From Neolewinella marina (GTDB lineage: Bacteria; Bacteroidota; Bacteroidia; Chitinophagales; Saprospiraceae), in contig NZ_PDLO01000008.1 of assembly GCF_002631205.1 (NCBI RefSeq), positions 124,001 to 188,000 on the forward strand: 64,000 bases of DNA, in the 5' to 3' direction. Below are positions 8,520-17,480 of this stretch, piece by piece. The translations under genes and the position numbers were made by a program. Each line of letters starts with the position of its first letter. The stretch's first letter is position 1. The notes under the pieces were generated by a model that saw nothing but the letters and a program-made list of their open reading frames with translations, was not told the origin of the DNA and did no database searches.

Positions 8520-10316
8520 TTGAAAGGGACCCTTCGACAGTGGCGGGAATTCTTCTCCACCAACCCCTACGAACAATTGTTGCGGACTTCCTGGGCCTAC
8601 GCCCGGGGCCTGCGGGGGCGCTACCTGCTCATTTACGCCATGTTCACCTGCGTGAACCTGCTGGCCTCCCTCCAGCCCATCATCTTCGGCTACTTCATCA
8701 ATTACCTGCAGGAAGAGCGCGGCGACCTCATCACGGCGGCCTGGATCTACGGCGGCGCCTACATGTTCCTCATCCTCGGCGGCTGGGCCTTCCAGTGGCC
8801 GGCCCGATTGATGGAGCGGCGCATGGCCTACGAGATCAGCCGGCGGCTCCTGATGGAAACCTACGACCGGGTGGTGCGGCTGCCCCTCGACTGGCACCGG
8901 CAGCACCACAGCGGCGATACGATTAACCGTACCCGCAAAGCGTACGAGGCCCTTAAGAACTTCTTCGACAACGGCTTCGTCTACTTCCAGACGCTGGTGC
9001 GCATGCTCTTTTCCATCGTGGCCATCATCTGGTTCAGTGCCCTGTTCGGCGGGGTCGCGGGTGCCGTGGGCATCCTGATCGTCCTGACCGTCCTCGCCTT
9101 CGACCGCCCCATCATCGCCGCCACCCAGGAAACCAACGAGCGGGAGAACGACCTGTTGGCCGGGCTGACCGACAACCTCGGCAACATCATTACTGTCACC
9201 ACCCTGCGGCTGGGACGCCAGACCTCCAAGCAGATCGACCGCCGCCTGAAGGCCGTCTGGCCCCCCTTCCTCCGCAATACCCAGCTGAACGAACAGAAGT
9301 GGTTCGCCACCGGCGTCCTCATCGGGCTGATGTACGTGGTGATCGTCATCGGCTACGTCTACCAGAACTACGTGCCGGGGGAGGTATTCCTGGTGGGCGG
9401 ACTGGTTACCCTCATCGGCTACGTCAACCAGTTCTCCAACATGTTCAACGCCCTCACCGGGCAGTACAATACCGTGATCCGCCTGCGGGCCGACCTGGCC
9501 GCCATCGACCCCATCACCCAGGCCTACCAGCGGCACTCCCGGCCGGCCCTGCCCCCGGGCACCCCCATCAACCGCAGCTGGCGGGAGCTGGGTATCAACA
9601 ACCTCACCTTCACCTACGCCACGGCCACCGAGGAGAGCCGGGGGCTCACCGACATTCACTTGCGCCTCGGCCGGGGGCAGCGCATCGCCTTCATCGGCCC
9701 CAGTGGCAGCGGCAAGACCACCCTGCTCTACAACCTCCGCGGCCTCTATCCCCCCGATACCCTGCAGGTCACCTTCGACGGACAACCCGCCGGCTCCCCC
9801 GCCCAGCTGTACGAGCAAACCACCCTGATCCCCCAGAGCCCGGAGATATTCGAGGAAACCATCCTGCAGAACCTCACCATGGGCATCCAGCGCAAGCCCC
9901 AGGCCCTGGAGCAGGCCATCCACCTGGCCGCCCTGGAAGACGTGGTGTCCTCCGCCGAGCAGGGCCTCGCCACCTGGCTTTCCGAGGGCGGCGCCAACTT
10001 GAGCGGGGGCCAGCGGCAGCGGCTCAGCATCGCCCGGGGACTGCTCGCCGCGGAGTCCTCCACCCTGCTGCTGCTCGACGAGCCCACCAGCAGTCTCGAC
10101 CCCGAGTCGGAGGTGCTGGTGTACCAGCGCATCTTCGACGCCTACCCCGACCGGACCATCGTCTCCACCCTCCACCGCCTCCACCTGCTGCGGGAATTCG
10201 ACTACATCTACTACCTGGAGGAGGGCCGCATCGTCAGTCAGGGTACCCTGGATACCCTCCTGGCCCGCAGCGAGGCCTTCCGACGCATGTGGCAAAACCA
10301 GGTGCAGACGGGCTAA
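8520..10316 (+). CDS. ABC exporter half-transporter (fused permease and ATPase)
   Basis: A 598-residue protein with an N-terminal membrane domain (several hydrophobic segments between about 35 and 300) followed by an ATP-binding domain. Walker A GPSGSGKTT is at 393-401, the ABC signature LSGGQRQR begins at 494, and Walker B LLLLDEP has Asp520 with catalytic Glu521. The order and length fit type IV ABC exporters that act as homo- or heterodimers in the inner membrane. The substrate cannot be read from sequence. It is divergent from the S10-type peptidase (52-bp spacer) and codirectional with the carrier gene downstream. One ACATCGGATGT site lies five bases beyond its stop codon. Confidence 0.9.
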   Translation: MKGTLRQWREFFSTNPYEQLLRTSWAYARGLRGRYLLIYAMFTCVNLLASLQPIIFGYFINYLQEERGDLITAAWIYGGAYMFLILGGWAFQWPARLMERRMAYEISRRLLMETYDRVVRLPLDWHRQHHSGDTINRTRKAYEALKNFFDNGFVYFQTLVRMLFSIVAIIWFSALFGGVAGAVGILIVLTVLAFDRPIIAATQETNERENDLLAGLTDNLGNIITVTTLRLGRQTSKQIDRRLKAVWPPFLRNTQLNEQKWFATGVLIGLMYVVIVIGYVYQNYVPGEVFLVGGLVTLIGYVNQFSNMFNALTGQYNTVIRLRADLAAIDPITQAYQRHSRPALPPGTPINRSWRELGINNLTFTYATATEESRGLTDIHLRLGRGQRIAFIGPSGSGKTTLLYNLRGLYPPDTLQVTFDGQPAGSPAQLYEQTTLIPQSPEIFEETILQNLTMGIQRKPQALEQAIHLAALEDVVSSAEQGLATWLSEGGANLSGGQRQRLSIARGLLAAESSTLLLLDEPTSSLDPESEVLVYQRIFDAYPDRTIVSTLHRLHLLREFDYIYYLEEGRIVSQGTLDTLLARSEAFRRMWQNQVQTG

Positions 10317-10320
10317 ATCA

Positions 10321-10331
10321 ACATCGGATGT
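10321..10331. promoter_or_regulatory. Isolated operator-like site ACATCGGATGT
   Basis: An 11-bp inverted repeat (ACATC-G-GATGT), the same core as found twice inside the 38-bp palindrome about 97 bp downstream. It may be a distal site for the same DNA-binding protein; this is inference from sequence similarity only. Confidence 0.45.
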
Positions 10332-10412
10332 ATGACAGAATGGCATCTTGCGCCTTTCATCAGTTATTCCTAGTGTTTACATACAATTTTCATGAACTCC
10401 ACCTGACAGCTT

Positions 10413-10450
10413 GTCGGACATCGGATGTCTATAGACATCCGATGTCCGAC
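10413..10450. promoter_or_regulatory. 38-bp perfect palindrome before the YfcC-type gene, probable operator
   Basis: The two half-arms GTCGGACATCGGATGTCTA and TAGACATCCGATGTCCGAC are exact reverse complements with no spacer. Each arm contains its own small inverted repeat, ACATCGGATGT (10418-10428) and ACATCCGATGT (10435-10445), set 17 bp apart. The palindrome ends 16 bp before the proposed ATG at 10467 and covers the region where the upstream promoter element should lie, so a bound dimer pair would block transcription. There is no T-run after it, which argues against a terminator. Confidence 0.6.
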
Positions 10451-10466
10451 GCGTACCTTGGGCCGT

Positions 10467-11849
10467 ATGCGCCGCTGGTACTCCAACATCCCCCCGCCCC
10501 TCGTCATGCTGTTCGCCATCATCGTGGTGGTGACGCTACTTACCTACCTGCTGCCGGCGGGCCTCTACGCCCGTGAAGAGGTGAACGGCAGCCTGCGGGT
10601 GGTACCCGGCAGCTACGCCGAGGTGCCCTCCACCCCGGTGGGCCCCTTCGCGATGTTCCGGGCGTTTCCGGAGGGGTACCGGCTGGCCACGCCCGTCATC
10701 TTCATCTGTCTGGCGAGTGCCCTGATGTTCTCTGTACTGGAGCGCACCCGCACCATCGAGAACGCCGTGGGGCGGCTCGTCTACCGCATGGGGAAGCAGC
10801 GGTCGGAGCTGCTGCTGGTGCTGCTCACCTTCGTGTACGGCATGCTGGGCGTATTGGTGGGCTACGAGAACAACATCGCCACCGTGCCCATTGCCGTGGT
10901 GGTGGTGCTGGCCCTGGGGGGCGACCTGGTGCTGGCAGCGGGCGTGAGCCTCGGGGGCATGACGGTGGCCTTCGGGCTCTCACCCATCAATCCCTACACC
11001 GTGGGCATCGGGCACGAGATCGCGGGGCTGCCTCTCTTCAGCGGCTGGTGGCTGCGTTCGGTGCTCTGCTTCGGGGCCCTGGCGCTGACGGCCTACTACA
11101 ACGTGCGCTACTTCCGCCGGCTGCGCGCCGACCCGGAGAGCGGCATCGGGCGGGGGCTCGACACTTCCGGGCTGGCCCTTTCCCTGCCCCTGGCCGACTA
11201 CCGCATCAGTGGCCGCAACTGGTGGCTGCTTTCGGTCTTCCTGGCGGGGCTGGGGGCGGTGCTCGTCGGGGTATTCCGCTGGGGCTTCGGCATCAACGAG
11301 ATCTCGGCGGTCTTCCTGATCGTCATGGTCGTCAGTGCCGTGACCAGTGGCCTGACCGCCCGTGAACTGACGGACGGCGCCATGCGGGCGGTGGCGGAGA
11401 TGGCGCCGGCCACCTTCATCATCGGCATGGCGGCCACGGTGAAGGTGATCCTGGAGCAGGGTCAGATCCAGGATACCATCAGCTACGGACTGGCGCAGGC
11501 GCTGGACGGGCTGCCCACTTATGCCTCGGCCGTGGGCATGTCGATCGGGCAGAGCGGCATCAACCTGCTCATCCCCAGTGGCAGCGGTCAGGCCCTGGCT
11601 ACTCTGCCGGTGATGATTCCTTTGGGGCGGGCCCTGGACCTGAGTCCGCAGATCTCCATCCTCGCCTTCCAGGTAGGCGACGGGGTCACCAACCTCTTCA
11701 ACCCTTCCCTGGGCGGCCTCGTGGCCATGCTCGGCGTTTGCCGGGTTCCCTTTGACCGCTGGCTGCGGTTCATCCTGCCGCTCACCGGGCTCCTTTTGCT
11801 GTGGGCCTGGGCGGGGCTGTTGCTCGCCGTGGCGGTGGGCTACCAGTAG
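10467..11849 (+). CDS. YfcC-family membrane carrier
   Basis: A 460-residue polytopic membrane protein rich in hydrophobic segments from residue 8 onward. GYENNIATVPIAVVV, GLSPINPYTVGI and the C-terminal GQSGINLLIPSGSGQA with GVTNLFNPSLGG are features I associate with the YfcC/C4-dicarboxylate-type carriers of the inner membrane. The family is linked to organic acid or basic amino-acid exchange; the substrate here is unknown. An upstream in-frame ATG at 10425 lies inside the palindrome, so the ATG at 10467 is preferred; it is preceded by TACCTTGG (10454-10461), a -7-like box only five bases away. Regulation by a repressor at the palindrome is likely. Confidence 0.82.
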   Translation: MRRWYSNIPPPLVMLFAIIVVVTLLTYLLPAGLYAREEVNGSLRVVPGSYAEVPSTPVGPFAMFRAFPEGYRLATPVIFICLASALMFSVLERTRTIENAVGRLVYRMGKQRSELLLVLLTFVYGMLGVLVGYENNIATVPIAVVVVLALGGDLVLAAGVSLGGMTVAFGLSPINPYTVGIGHEIAGLPLFSGWWLRSVLCFGALALTAYYNVRYFRRLRADPESGIGRGLDTSGLALSLPLADYRISGRNWWLLSVFLAGLGAVLVGVFRWGFGINEISAVFLIVMVVSAVTSGLTARELTDGAMRAVAEMAPATFIIGMAATVKVILEQGQIQDTISYGLAQALDGLPTYASAVGMSIGQSGINLLIPSGSGQALATLPVMIPLGRALDLSPQISILAFQVGDGVTNLFNPSLGGLVAMLGVCRVPFDRWLRFILPLTGLLLLWAWAGLLLAVAVGYQ

Positions 11850-12148
11850 CCTGATTACGGGAATGCCGGGCGGCGGCGCGCGGGTTCCGGGGAAGAGAAT
11901 TTCTTAATTTTTATCATATTTCAAATATCCGGGAAGTTCCCGCCGTTTGTTCCGGGATATCACAACGGACAGCCCGCCGTCTGCGCCGTGCCCTAACCGC
12001 CTTTTGCCGGTAGGGGCAGTATGCATCTGGCTGCCCGGAGCGTAACTCCATTTTTTTTTACGTGCATCGGTAATCTTTGGCTGCTTCGCTTGATGCGATG
12101 CAGCGGGATCCACTTCTCTCTCTACTACTCTCTTATACCTTTTAACCC
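11850..12148. other. Intergenic region with AT-rich tract and 9-T run
   Basis: A 299-bp spacer between two rightward genes. It has an AT-rich stretch at about 11898-11930, a CCGGGAAGTTCCCG-like short inverted repeat near 11930-11943, a nine-T run near 12051-12059 and TAATCTTTGG near 12070, which resembles a -7 box with one extra base. The metzincin lipoprotein promoter is probably here. No gene was recognised. Confidence 0.4.
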
Positions 12149-13066
12149 ATGACTATTTCCTTTTTTCGCGCAGCCAGCGTGCTGTCGCTCTCTCTGTTTG
12201 CCCTATCGTGTGAGCAGGAATCTACCGTAGAAACCATGGCCATCGACACCCCCGAGGTAGTCTACGCCGACCTCCCCACCCCCTCCGGCAAGCTGGGTAA
12301 AAGCGCCGACGGCGCCCGCTACGAGGTCGTCATGGCCGAGTACATCACCGCCGGTGATTCCGACGAAATGGGCAACACCGTCCTGTTCAACCACCGCGGC
12401 AAAAACCAACTGGACTACGATTTCGCCCCCGGCATGTCGGGCGACGGCACCGACGCCATCTCCTACTACATCGACGATACCCGGCCCAGCCAGGACCTCA
12501 CCGTCGATATGAGCACCGCCGCCGTGAACCGCGCCATGACCACCTGGGAAGACGCCACCTGCAGCGACCTGAACATGTTCCAGATCCCCGCTGACGGCCG
12601 CCCCACGGGTTACATCGCCAAGCTGCTGGGCTACGGCGGAAGCTACGAGTACGTGGCTGACGTAGTCCACAACGGCTGGCTCCCCGGGGCTTTCTTCGAG
12701 CAGCTCTTCGGCCGCTCCGGCCGCTCGGTACTGGGCGTGACCTTCACCCTCCTCCACGTGGACGCCGACGGCAACTTCGTCGACACCAACAACGACAACA
12801 AGCCGGACGTCGCCTGGCGCGAGATCTACTACAACGATCGCTTCAACTGGGCCACCAGCATCGACATTGAAACCGTAGCCCTCCACGAAGCCGGCCACGG
12901 TTTGAGCCAGGGCCACTTCGGCAAGGCCTTCCGCAACAAGAATGGCCAGGTCCACTTCAGCCCCCGCGCGGTCATGAACGCCGCCTACTCCGGCCTGCAG
13001 ACCGAAGTCGACGGCACCGACAAGGCCGGCCACTGCAGCATCTGGGGCAATTGGCCCAACAAGTAA
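12149..13066 (+). CDS. Matrixin/M57-like zinc metalloprotease lipoprotein
   Basis: A 305-residue protein with a lipoprotein signal ending in FALSC, with Cys21 as the probable lipidated residue. The metzincin consensus HEAGHGLSQGH gives zinc ligands His246, His250 and His256 and catalytic Glu247, followed by a Met-turn in AVMNAAYSG (Met276). There is no T9SS sorting tail, so it probably stays anchored to a membrane by its lipid and degrades proteins in the periplasm or at the cell surface. It appears monocistronic, with a strong hairpin terminator 25 bp downstream. The exact peptidase family (matrixin M10 versus M57) is uncertain. Confidence 0.82.
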   Translation: MTISFFRAASVLSLSLFALSCEQESTVETMAIDTPEVVYADLPTPSGKLGKSADGARYEVVMAEYITAGDSDEMGNTVLFNHRGKNQLDYDFAPGMSGDGTDAISYYIDDTRPSQDLTVDMSTAAVNRAMTTWEDATCSDLNMFQIPADGRPTGYIAKLLGYGGSYEYVADVVHNGWLPGAFFEQLFGRSGRSVLGVTFTLLHVDADGNFVDTNNDNKPDVAWREIYYNDRFNWATSIDIETVALHEAGHGLSQGHFGKAFRNKNGQVHFSPRAVMNAAYSGLQTEVDGTDKAGHCSIWGNWPNK

Positions 13067-13091
13067 CACACACTCACTTATTAGGTAGTAA

Positions 13092-13125
13092 AGCCCTGGC
13101 CGCCCCGCGCGGCCGGGGCTTTCTG
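13092..13125 (+). terminator. Intrinsic terminator after the metzincin lipoprotein gene
   Basis: A 12-bp stem, AGCCCTGGCCGC (13092-13103) with GCGGCCGGGGCT (13109-13120), containing one G-U pair and a five-base loop, is followed by a T-rich tract. Confidence 0.8.
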
Positions 13126-13391
13126 CTTGGGGCAAGCGCCCCTCGCTACCTCCCGACTATTCTGCCTCTGATGGACGCCGGTGGGGAGGATAGTCGTGTG
13201 AATAACGCTTCCTTTACACAACTTCCGGCCTACTGACCGGTTGCCCCTACTGGGATACGACCACACACTCCCGCTACCCACGAACTAGCAGCGGAGTGAT
13301 TTTGGCGTTTCCTGACTGGGCTAGTGATATGTGCATCTATTGTTATTCCTTTTAGTTTCTAAGCGATGCGCGTTATCCCGTAAACAAGCCT
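13126..13391. other. Upstream region of the cold-shock-domain gene
   Basis: About 265 bp with no recognisable gene. It becomes AT-rich toward the end (TTGTTATTCCTTTTAGTTTC near 13339-13358). It may contain the promoter and a long 5' leader of the cold-shock-domain gene; cold-shock genes often have such leaders, but no specific structure was resolved. Confidence 0.35.
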
Positions 13392-13826
13392 ATGGCAGAT
13401 ACTTTCAACAAGAAGCAGCGAGAGAAAAAGAAACAGAAAAAGAAGCGCGAGAAAAGTGAAAAGCGAGAGCAAAAGAAACTGAGCGCGCGCAAGCCACCCG
13501 AATTCATGTACGTCGGCGTGGATGGCAACCTGACCCCCCACGCTCCCGATCCGAGCCTGCGCAAACAGGTCAGCCTTGAAGACATAGACGTCAGCGTCCC
13601 CCCGTCCGAGAAATCGGCTGAATCCAGTTTTGAAAAGGCCGGATTCGTCAAGTTCCTGAATTACGAAAAGGGTTACGGCTTCATCATCGGCGACGAGGGC
13701 GATGAGAGCTATTTCGTGCACGTGGACAATCTCCAGGGCCCGATCCGCGACGGCGATCAGGTCGTTTTCGAAGCCGGCCGCGGCCCCAAAGGCCCCGTTG
13801 CCGAGAAGGTAAAACTGCGGGCCTAG
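13392..13826 (+). CDS. Cold-shock-domain protein with a highly charged N-terminus
   Basis: A 144-residue protein. The first 35 residues are almost entirely Lys, Arg, Glu and Gln, and the C-terminal part (about 78-144) is a cold-shock domain: KFLNYEKGYGFIIGDE carries the RNP1-like GYGFI motif and SYFVHVDNL the RNP2-like FVH motif. Such domains bind single-stranded RNA or DNA and act as RNA chaperones. The combination of a basic tail and a cold-shock domain is common in Bacteroidota. The gene stands alone, followed by a strong terminator. Confidence 0.88.
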   Translation: MADTFNKKQREKKKQKKKREKSEKREQKKLSARKPPEFMYVGVDGNLTPHAPDPSLRKQVSLEDIDVSVPPSEKSAESSFEKAGFVKFLNYEKGYGFIIGDEGDESYFVHVDNLQGPIRDGDQVVFEAGRGPKGPVAEKVKLRA

Positions 13827-13886
13827 TAACCGCCGCAGTCGCGGCTACTCAACCAATCAGCCCCGGCAGTCTTCCCTTAAAAACAG

Positions 13887-13922
13887 AAAGGCCCTTCACC
13901 GCTTAGGTGAAGGGCCTTTTCC
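13887..13922 (+). terminator. Intrinsic terminator after the cold-shock gene
   Basis: AAAGGCCCTTCACC (13887-13900) pairs perfectly with GGTGAAGGGCCTTT (13906-13919) across a five-base loop and is followed by T residues. The A-tract on the left side means it could also work on the opposite strand. Confidence 0.88.
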
Positions 13923-14007
13923 GTCCAGAGTGCTGCTTAGCCCGGACATAACCGTAGCAAGTGGCCCGGGCACCGCGGTGAGCGCTCTGGTCTGCCCTCC
14001 GTTAAAA

Positions 14008-14230
14008 TTATCGGATGATGGGCAGCACCACCTCCGGACTTTCCCCGCTGGTGCTGTGCCGGGTATTCGGGATGATACGCTGGCACTTATTGACCCCATA
14101 CCGCTTACCCAGATCATCGTAGATCACCCCAGAATATGCAGGGCGGGATTACGGACGGCTTGCAGGCGATCCAGGATATTCAATTTATTTCAGGCGAGGT
14201 CGCTGCGGAAAGCCTCGTTGACGGTTCCGG
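14008..14230 (-). pseudogene. Possible decayed protein-coding remnant
   Basis: Read leftward, this spacer before polA contains protein-like segments in broken frames. One reads VNEAFRSDLA, a stop, then NKLNILDRLQAVRNPALHI in the same frame; a shift then gives GVIYDDLGKRYGVNKCQRII and further residues to a TAA at 14008-14010. This pattern of coherent segments joined by a stop and a frameshift suggests a degraded gene end, but no family was recognised and chance reading is possible. The rest of 13923-14320 shows nothing except a TACCTTCG box next to the polA start. Confidence 0.25.
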
Positions 14231-14308
14231 ACTTTTCCGGTTTTCTGCCACTCCTGGCCGGAGGAGGCCTGCGGGTTTACCGGGCGGGCGTCCACCGCGA
14301 GACTTCCT

Positions 14309-14316
14309 TACCTTCG
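14309..14316 (+). promoter_or_regulatory. -7-like box four bases before the polA start
   Basis: TACCTTCG resembles the Bacteroidota TAnnTTTG element and is followed by CCCC and the ATG. If used, the transcript would begin at or next to the start codon. No TTG element is seen at the expected distance. Confidence 0.35.
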
Positions 14317-14320
14317 CCCC

Positions 14321-17137
14321 ATGCCCAATCCCGCCACCGACAAGCGCCTCTTCCTACTCGACGGACACGCCCTAGTGTACCGGGCGCACTTTGCCTTCAT
14401 CAACCGCCCGCTCATCAACTCCAAGGGGGTGAACACCTCCGCCATGCACGGCTTCACCCGGACCCTCTGGGACCTAATGAAGAACCAGGAGCCCACCCAC
14501 CTGGCAGTGGTCTTCGACCCCGAGGGGCCCACCTTCCGCAACGAGCTGGCGGCCGACTACAAGGCCAACCGGGAGGAGCAGCCCGAGGACATCGGCATCG
14601 CCTTTCCCTACATCCACCAGATCCTCCAGGCCTTCAAGATCCCGATCATCATCGTGCCCAACTTCGAGGCCGACGACGTGATCGGTACCCTGTCCAAGCA
14701 GGCCGCCCGCGCCGGCTACCAGGTGTACATGGTCACCCCCGACAAGGACTACGGCCAGCTGGTGGAGGAAAAGATCCTCATGTACAAGCCCAGCCGCATG
14801 GGCAACGGGGTGGAGATTCTGGGCGTAGACGACATAAAGGACAAATGGAACATCGAGCACCCGGAACAGGTGATCGACATGCTGGGCCTGATGGGCGACT
14901 CGGTGGACAACATCCCCGGCGTGCCCGGCATCGGCCCCAAGACCGCCGCCAAGCTCATCCAGCAGTTCGGCAGCATGGAAGCCCTGCTGGAGAATACCGA
15001 TCAGATCCGCGGCAAGAACCAGGAACGGCTGCGGGAGTACCGCGACCAGGCCCTGCTGAGCAAGAAACTGGCCACCATCATCCAGGACGTCCCCATTACC
15101 TTCGACCCGGAGGCCTACCTGATCGAGCCCTTCGACCGGGATTACCTGACGGACATCTTCCGGGAACTGGAATTCCGGAGCATCGCCAACGAGATCCTGG
15201 GAGTGGAGGAGGAGCCGAAGTCCGCGAGTTCCGCCCAGGGGGACCTCTTTGCCCCCGCGACGGATTCGGCACCCGCGTCCGCGCCCAACCGCTCCTTCAA
15301 GCAGCCCCCCGCCCACGCCATTGCCGACCAGCACCTGGGCAACACCAAACAGGCCTACCACAAGGCGGCAACGCCCGAGGAACGCGCCGCCCTGATCGAC
15401 CAGTTGAGCCAGCAAAAGCTGTTCGCCTTCGACACGGAGACGACCAGTGTAGATCCCACCACCGCCGAACTGGTGGGCCTCTCCTTCGCCTGGAAAAGCG
15501 GGGAGGCCTACTACGTGCCCGTACCCGCCGGCCGCGCCGAAGCCGAGGCCATCGTCGCCGAGTTCGCGCCCCTGCTCGCCGACGAAAGCATCGAGAAAGT
15601 GGGACAGAACCTGAAGTACGACATGATCGTGCTCGAGCGCTACGGTGCCCCCGTAAAGGGCAAGCTGCTCGACACCATGGTGATCCACTACCTGCTGCAC
15701 CCCGACAAGCGGCACAAGATGGACTTGCTGAGCGAGGAATACCTGAACTACAAGCCCATCCCCATCGAGGCCCTCATCGGGAAGGGAAAGAAGCAACTCA
15801 CGATGCGGGACGTCCCCGTGGAAAAGGTGGTGGAATACGCCTGCGAGGACGCCGACATCACCCTGCGGCTCTACCACGCCCTGTGGCCCGAGCTGGAGGA
15901 GGAGGGGCTGGTGGAGCTCTACGAAACCGTGGAAGCCCCGCTGATCCCCGTACTGCGCGACATCGAACTCGAGGGCATCAACGTCGACACCGACTTCCTG
16001 CGCAACTACAGCAAGGTGCTGACCGAGGAGCTGCAGTCGATCGAGCGGGAGGTCTACAAAATGGCCGGCTCGGAGTTCAACATCGGCTCCCCGAAGCAGA
16101 TCGGGGAGATCCTCTTCGGCCGCATGGGCGTACCCTACAAGGGGCGCAAGACCAAGACCGGGCAGTACAAGACCGACGAGGCCACCCTGGCGGAGGTGAG
16201 CGCCGACTTCCCCATCGTGAAGCAAATCCTGCGGCACCGCAGCCTGAGCAAGCTGCTGGGCACCTACGTCGACGCCCTGCCCCTGCTGGTGAACGAGGAC
16301 GGCCGAATCCACTCCAGCTTCAACCAGACCATCGCCGCCACGGGCCGCCTGAGCAGCAACAATCCGAACCTGCAGAACATCCCCGTGCGGACGCCGGAGG
16401 GGGCCGAAATCCGCAAGGCCTTCATCCCGCGCGACGCCGACCACATCCTGCTGGCTTCCGACTACTCCCAGATCGAGCTGCGGCTGGTGGCCGCCCTGAG
16501 CCAGGACGAGGGCATGCTCGAAGCCTTCCGCAGCGGCAAGGACATCCACACCGCTACCGCCGCCCTGATCTTCGACGTGCCCTACGAGGAGGTCAGCCGG
16601 GTGCAGCGCTACCAGGCCAAGACGATCAACTTCGCCATCCTGTACGGGGCCGGGGCCCAGCGCCTGACCCAGGAACTGGAGATCAGCCGGGCCGAGGCCA
16701 GCCAGCTCATCGCCAACTACTACGAGCGGTTCACGGGACTGAAGCAGTTCATGAGCGGCACCGTGGAGAAGGCCCGGGAGGAGGGCTGCGTCACTACCCT
16801 GCTGGGCCGCAAGCGCAGCCTGCGCGACATCAACAGCCGCAGCGGCGTGGCCCGGGCCCTGGCCGAGCGGATGGCCATGAACACCCCTATCCAGGGCACA
16901 GCGGCCGACATGATCAAGCTGGCCATGATCCGCATCCACCGGATGCTGCGCGACAAGGGCTTCCGCACCCGCATGATCCTGCAGGTACACGACGAACTGG
17001 TGTTCGACGCCCCGCGGGACGAGGTAGAAAAGGTGACGCCCCTCATCGAGGAGCTGATGCGGGAGGCCCTGCCCGACCTGGCGGTGCCGATCGTGGTGGA
17101 AACCGGCAAGGGGGAAAACTGGTTAGAAGCGCATTAG
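14321..17137 (+). CDS. polA: DNA polymerase I
   Basis: A 938-residue family A DNA polymerase with all three domains. The 5'-3' exonuclease/flap domain occupies about 1-300 (LFLLDGHALVYRAHFAF at the start, VDNIPGVPGIGPKTA helix-hairpin-helix). The 3'-5' exonuclease is apparently intact, with FDTETTS (Asp371, Glu373), NLKYDMIV and YACEDAD. The polymerase domain has motif A SDYSQIELR (Asp714) and motif C VHDELVF (Asp891). It fills gaps during Okazaki fragment processing and excision repair. Length is normal. A small HNH protein gene follows after 25 bp and may be cotranscribed. Confidence 0.97.
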   Translation: MPNPATDKRLFLLDGHALVYRAHFAFINRPLINSKGVNTSAMHGFTRTLWDLMKNQEPTHLAVVFDPEGPTFRNELAADYKANREEQPEDIGIAFPYIHQILQAFKIPIIIVPNFEADDVIGTLSKQAARAGYQVYMVTPDKDYGQLVEEKILMYKPSRMGNGVEILGVDDIKDKWNIEHPEQVIDMLGLMGDSVDNIPGVPGIGPKTAAKLIQQFGSMEALLENTDQIRGKNQERLREYRDQALLSKKLATIIQDVPITFDPEAYLIEPFDRDYLTDIFRELEFRSIANEILGVEEEPKSASSAQGDLFAPATDSAPASAPNRSFKQPPAHAIADQHLGNTKQAYHKAATPEERAALIDQLSQQKLFAFDTETTSVDPTTAELVGLSFAWKSGEAYYVPVPAGRAEAEAIVAEFAPLLADESIEKVGQNLKYDMIVLERYGAPVKGKLLDTMVIHYLLHPDKRHKMDLLSEEYLNYKPIPIEALIGKGKKQLTMRDVPVEKVVEYACEDADITLRLYHALWPELEEEGLVELYETVEAPLIPVLRDIELEGINVDTDFLRNYSKVLTEELQSIEREVYKMAGSEFNIGSPKQIGEILFGRMGVPYKGRKTKTGQYKTDEATLAEVSADFPIVKQILRHRSLSKLLGTYVDALPLLVNEDGRIHSSFNQTIAATGRLSSNNPNLQNIPVRTPEGAEIRKAFIPRDADHILLASDYSQIELRLVAALSQDEGMLEAFRSGKDIHTATAALIFDVPYEEVSRVQRYQAKTINFAILYGAGAQRLTQELEISRAEASQLIANYYERFTGLKQFMSGTVEKAREEGCVTTLLGRKRSLRDINSRSGVARALAERMAMNTPIQGTAADMIKLAMIRIHRMLRDKGFRTRMILQVHDELVFDAPRDEVEKVTPLIEELMREALPDLAVPIVVETGKGENWLEAH

Positions 17138-17162
17138 GTACCCCTACTGCAGCTAACCCCTC

Positions 17163-17480
17163 ATGCCCAGGAAAGGCAAAAACTACACCGACCGACTGCG
17201 CGGCCCGTCCGGGGAATGCGAGCTCTGTGCCCGCCACAAACCCCTCACCGAGCACCACCTGATCCCGCGTGCGGTGCACCGCAAGAGTTACTTCCAGAAG
17301 CGGTTCAGCAAGGAGGACATGACGCTGCGGCGAATTAGCATCTGCCGCGACTGCCACCGGGGGATCCACCGCCTCGTGCCCGACGAAAAGGAACTGGCGC
17401 GGGACTTCAACACCAAGGAGCTGCTGCTGGCCGACGAGCGCATCCGGCGGCACGTGGAGTGGGTGGCCAAGCAGCGGTAG
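17163..17480 (+). CDS. Small HNH-type zinc-binding protein
   Basis: A 105-residue protein with a treble-clef pattern: CELC (two Cys), EHHLIPR (catalytic-type His pair), then ICRDCHRGIH with a second Cys pair. This order fits small HNH endonuclease-like proteins. No other domain is present. It follows polA by 25 bp on the same strand, which could suggest a DNA-processing role, but nuclease activity and target are inference from the motif only. Confidence 0.75.
   Translation: MPRKGKNYTDRLRGPSGECELCARHKPLTEHHLIPRAVHRKSYFQKRFSKEDMTLRRISICRDCHRGIHRLVPDEKELARDFNTKELLLADERIRRHVEWVAKQR

Noticed and set aside
7473-10346. Long leftward open frame opposite the ABC exporter
   Set aside because: It is antisense to the transporter with all ABC motifs on the other strand; long shadow frames are common at this GC content.
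10425-10466. Upstream ATG for the YfcC-type carrier
   Set aside because: It lies inside the perfect palindrome and adds 14 residues without hydrophobic or conserved character.
14474-16990. Leftward open frame opposite polA
   Set aside because: The polymerase and exonuclease motifs on the plus strand are complete; this is a shadow frame.
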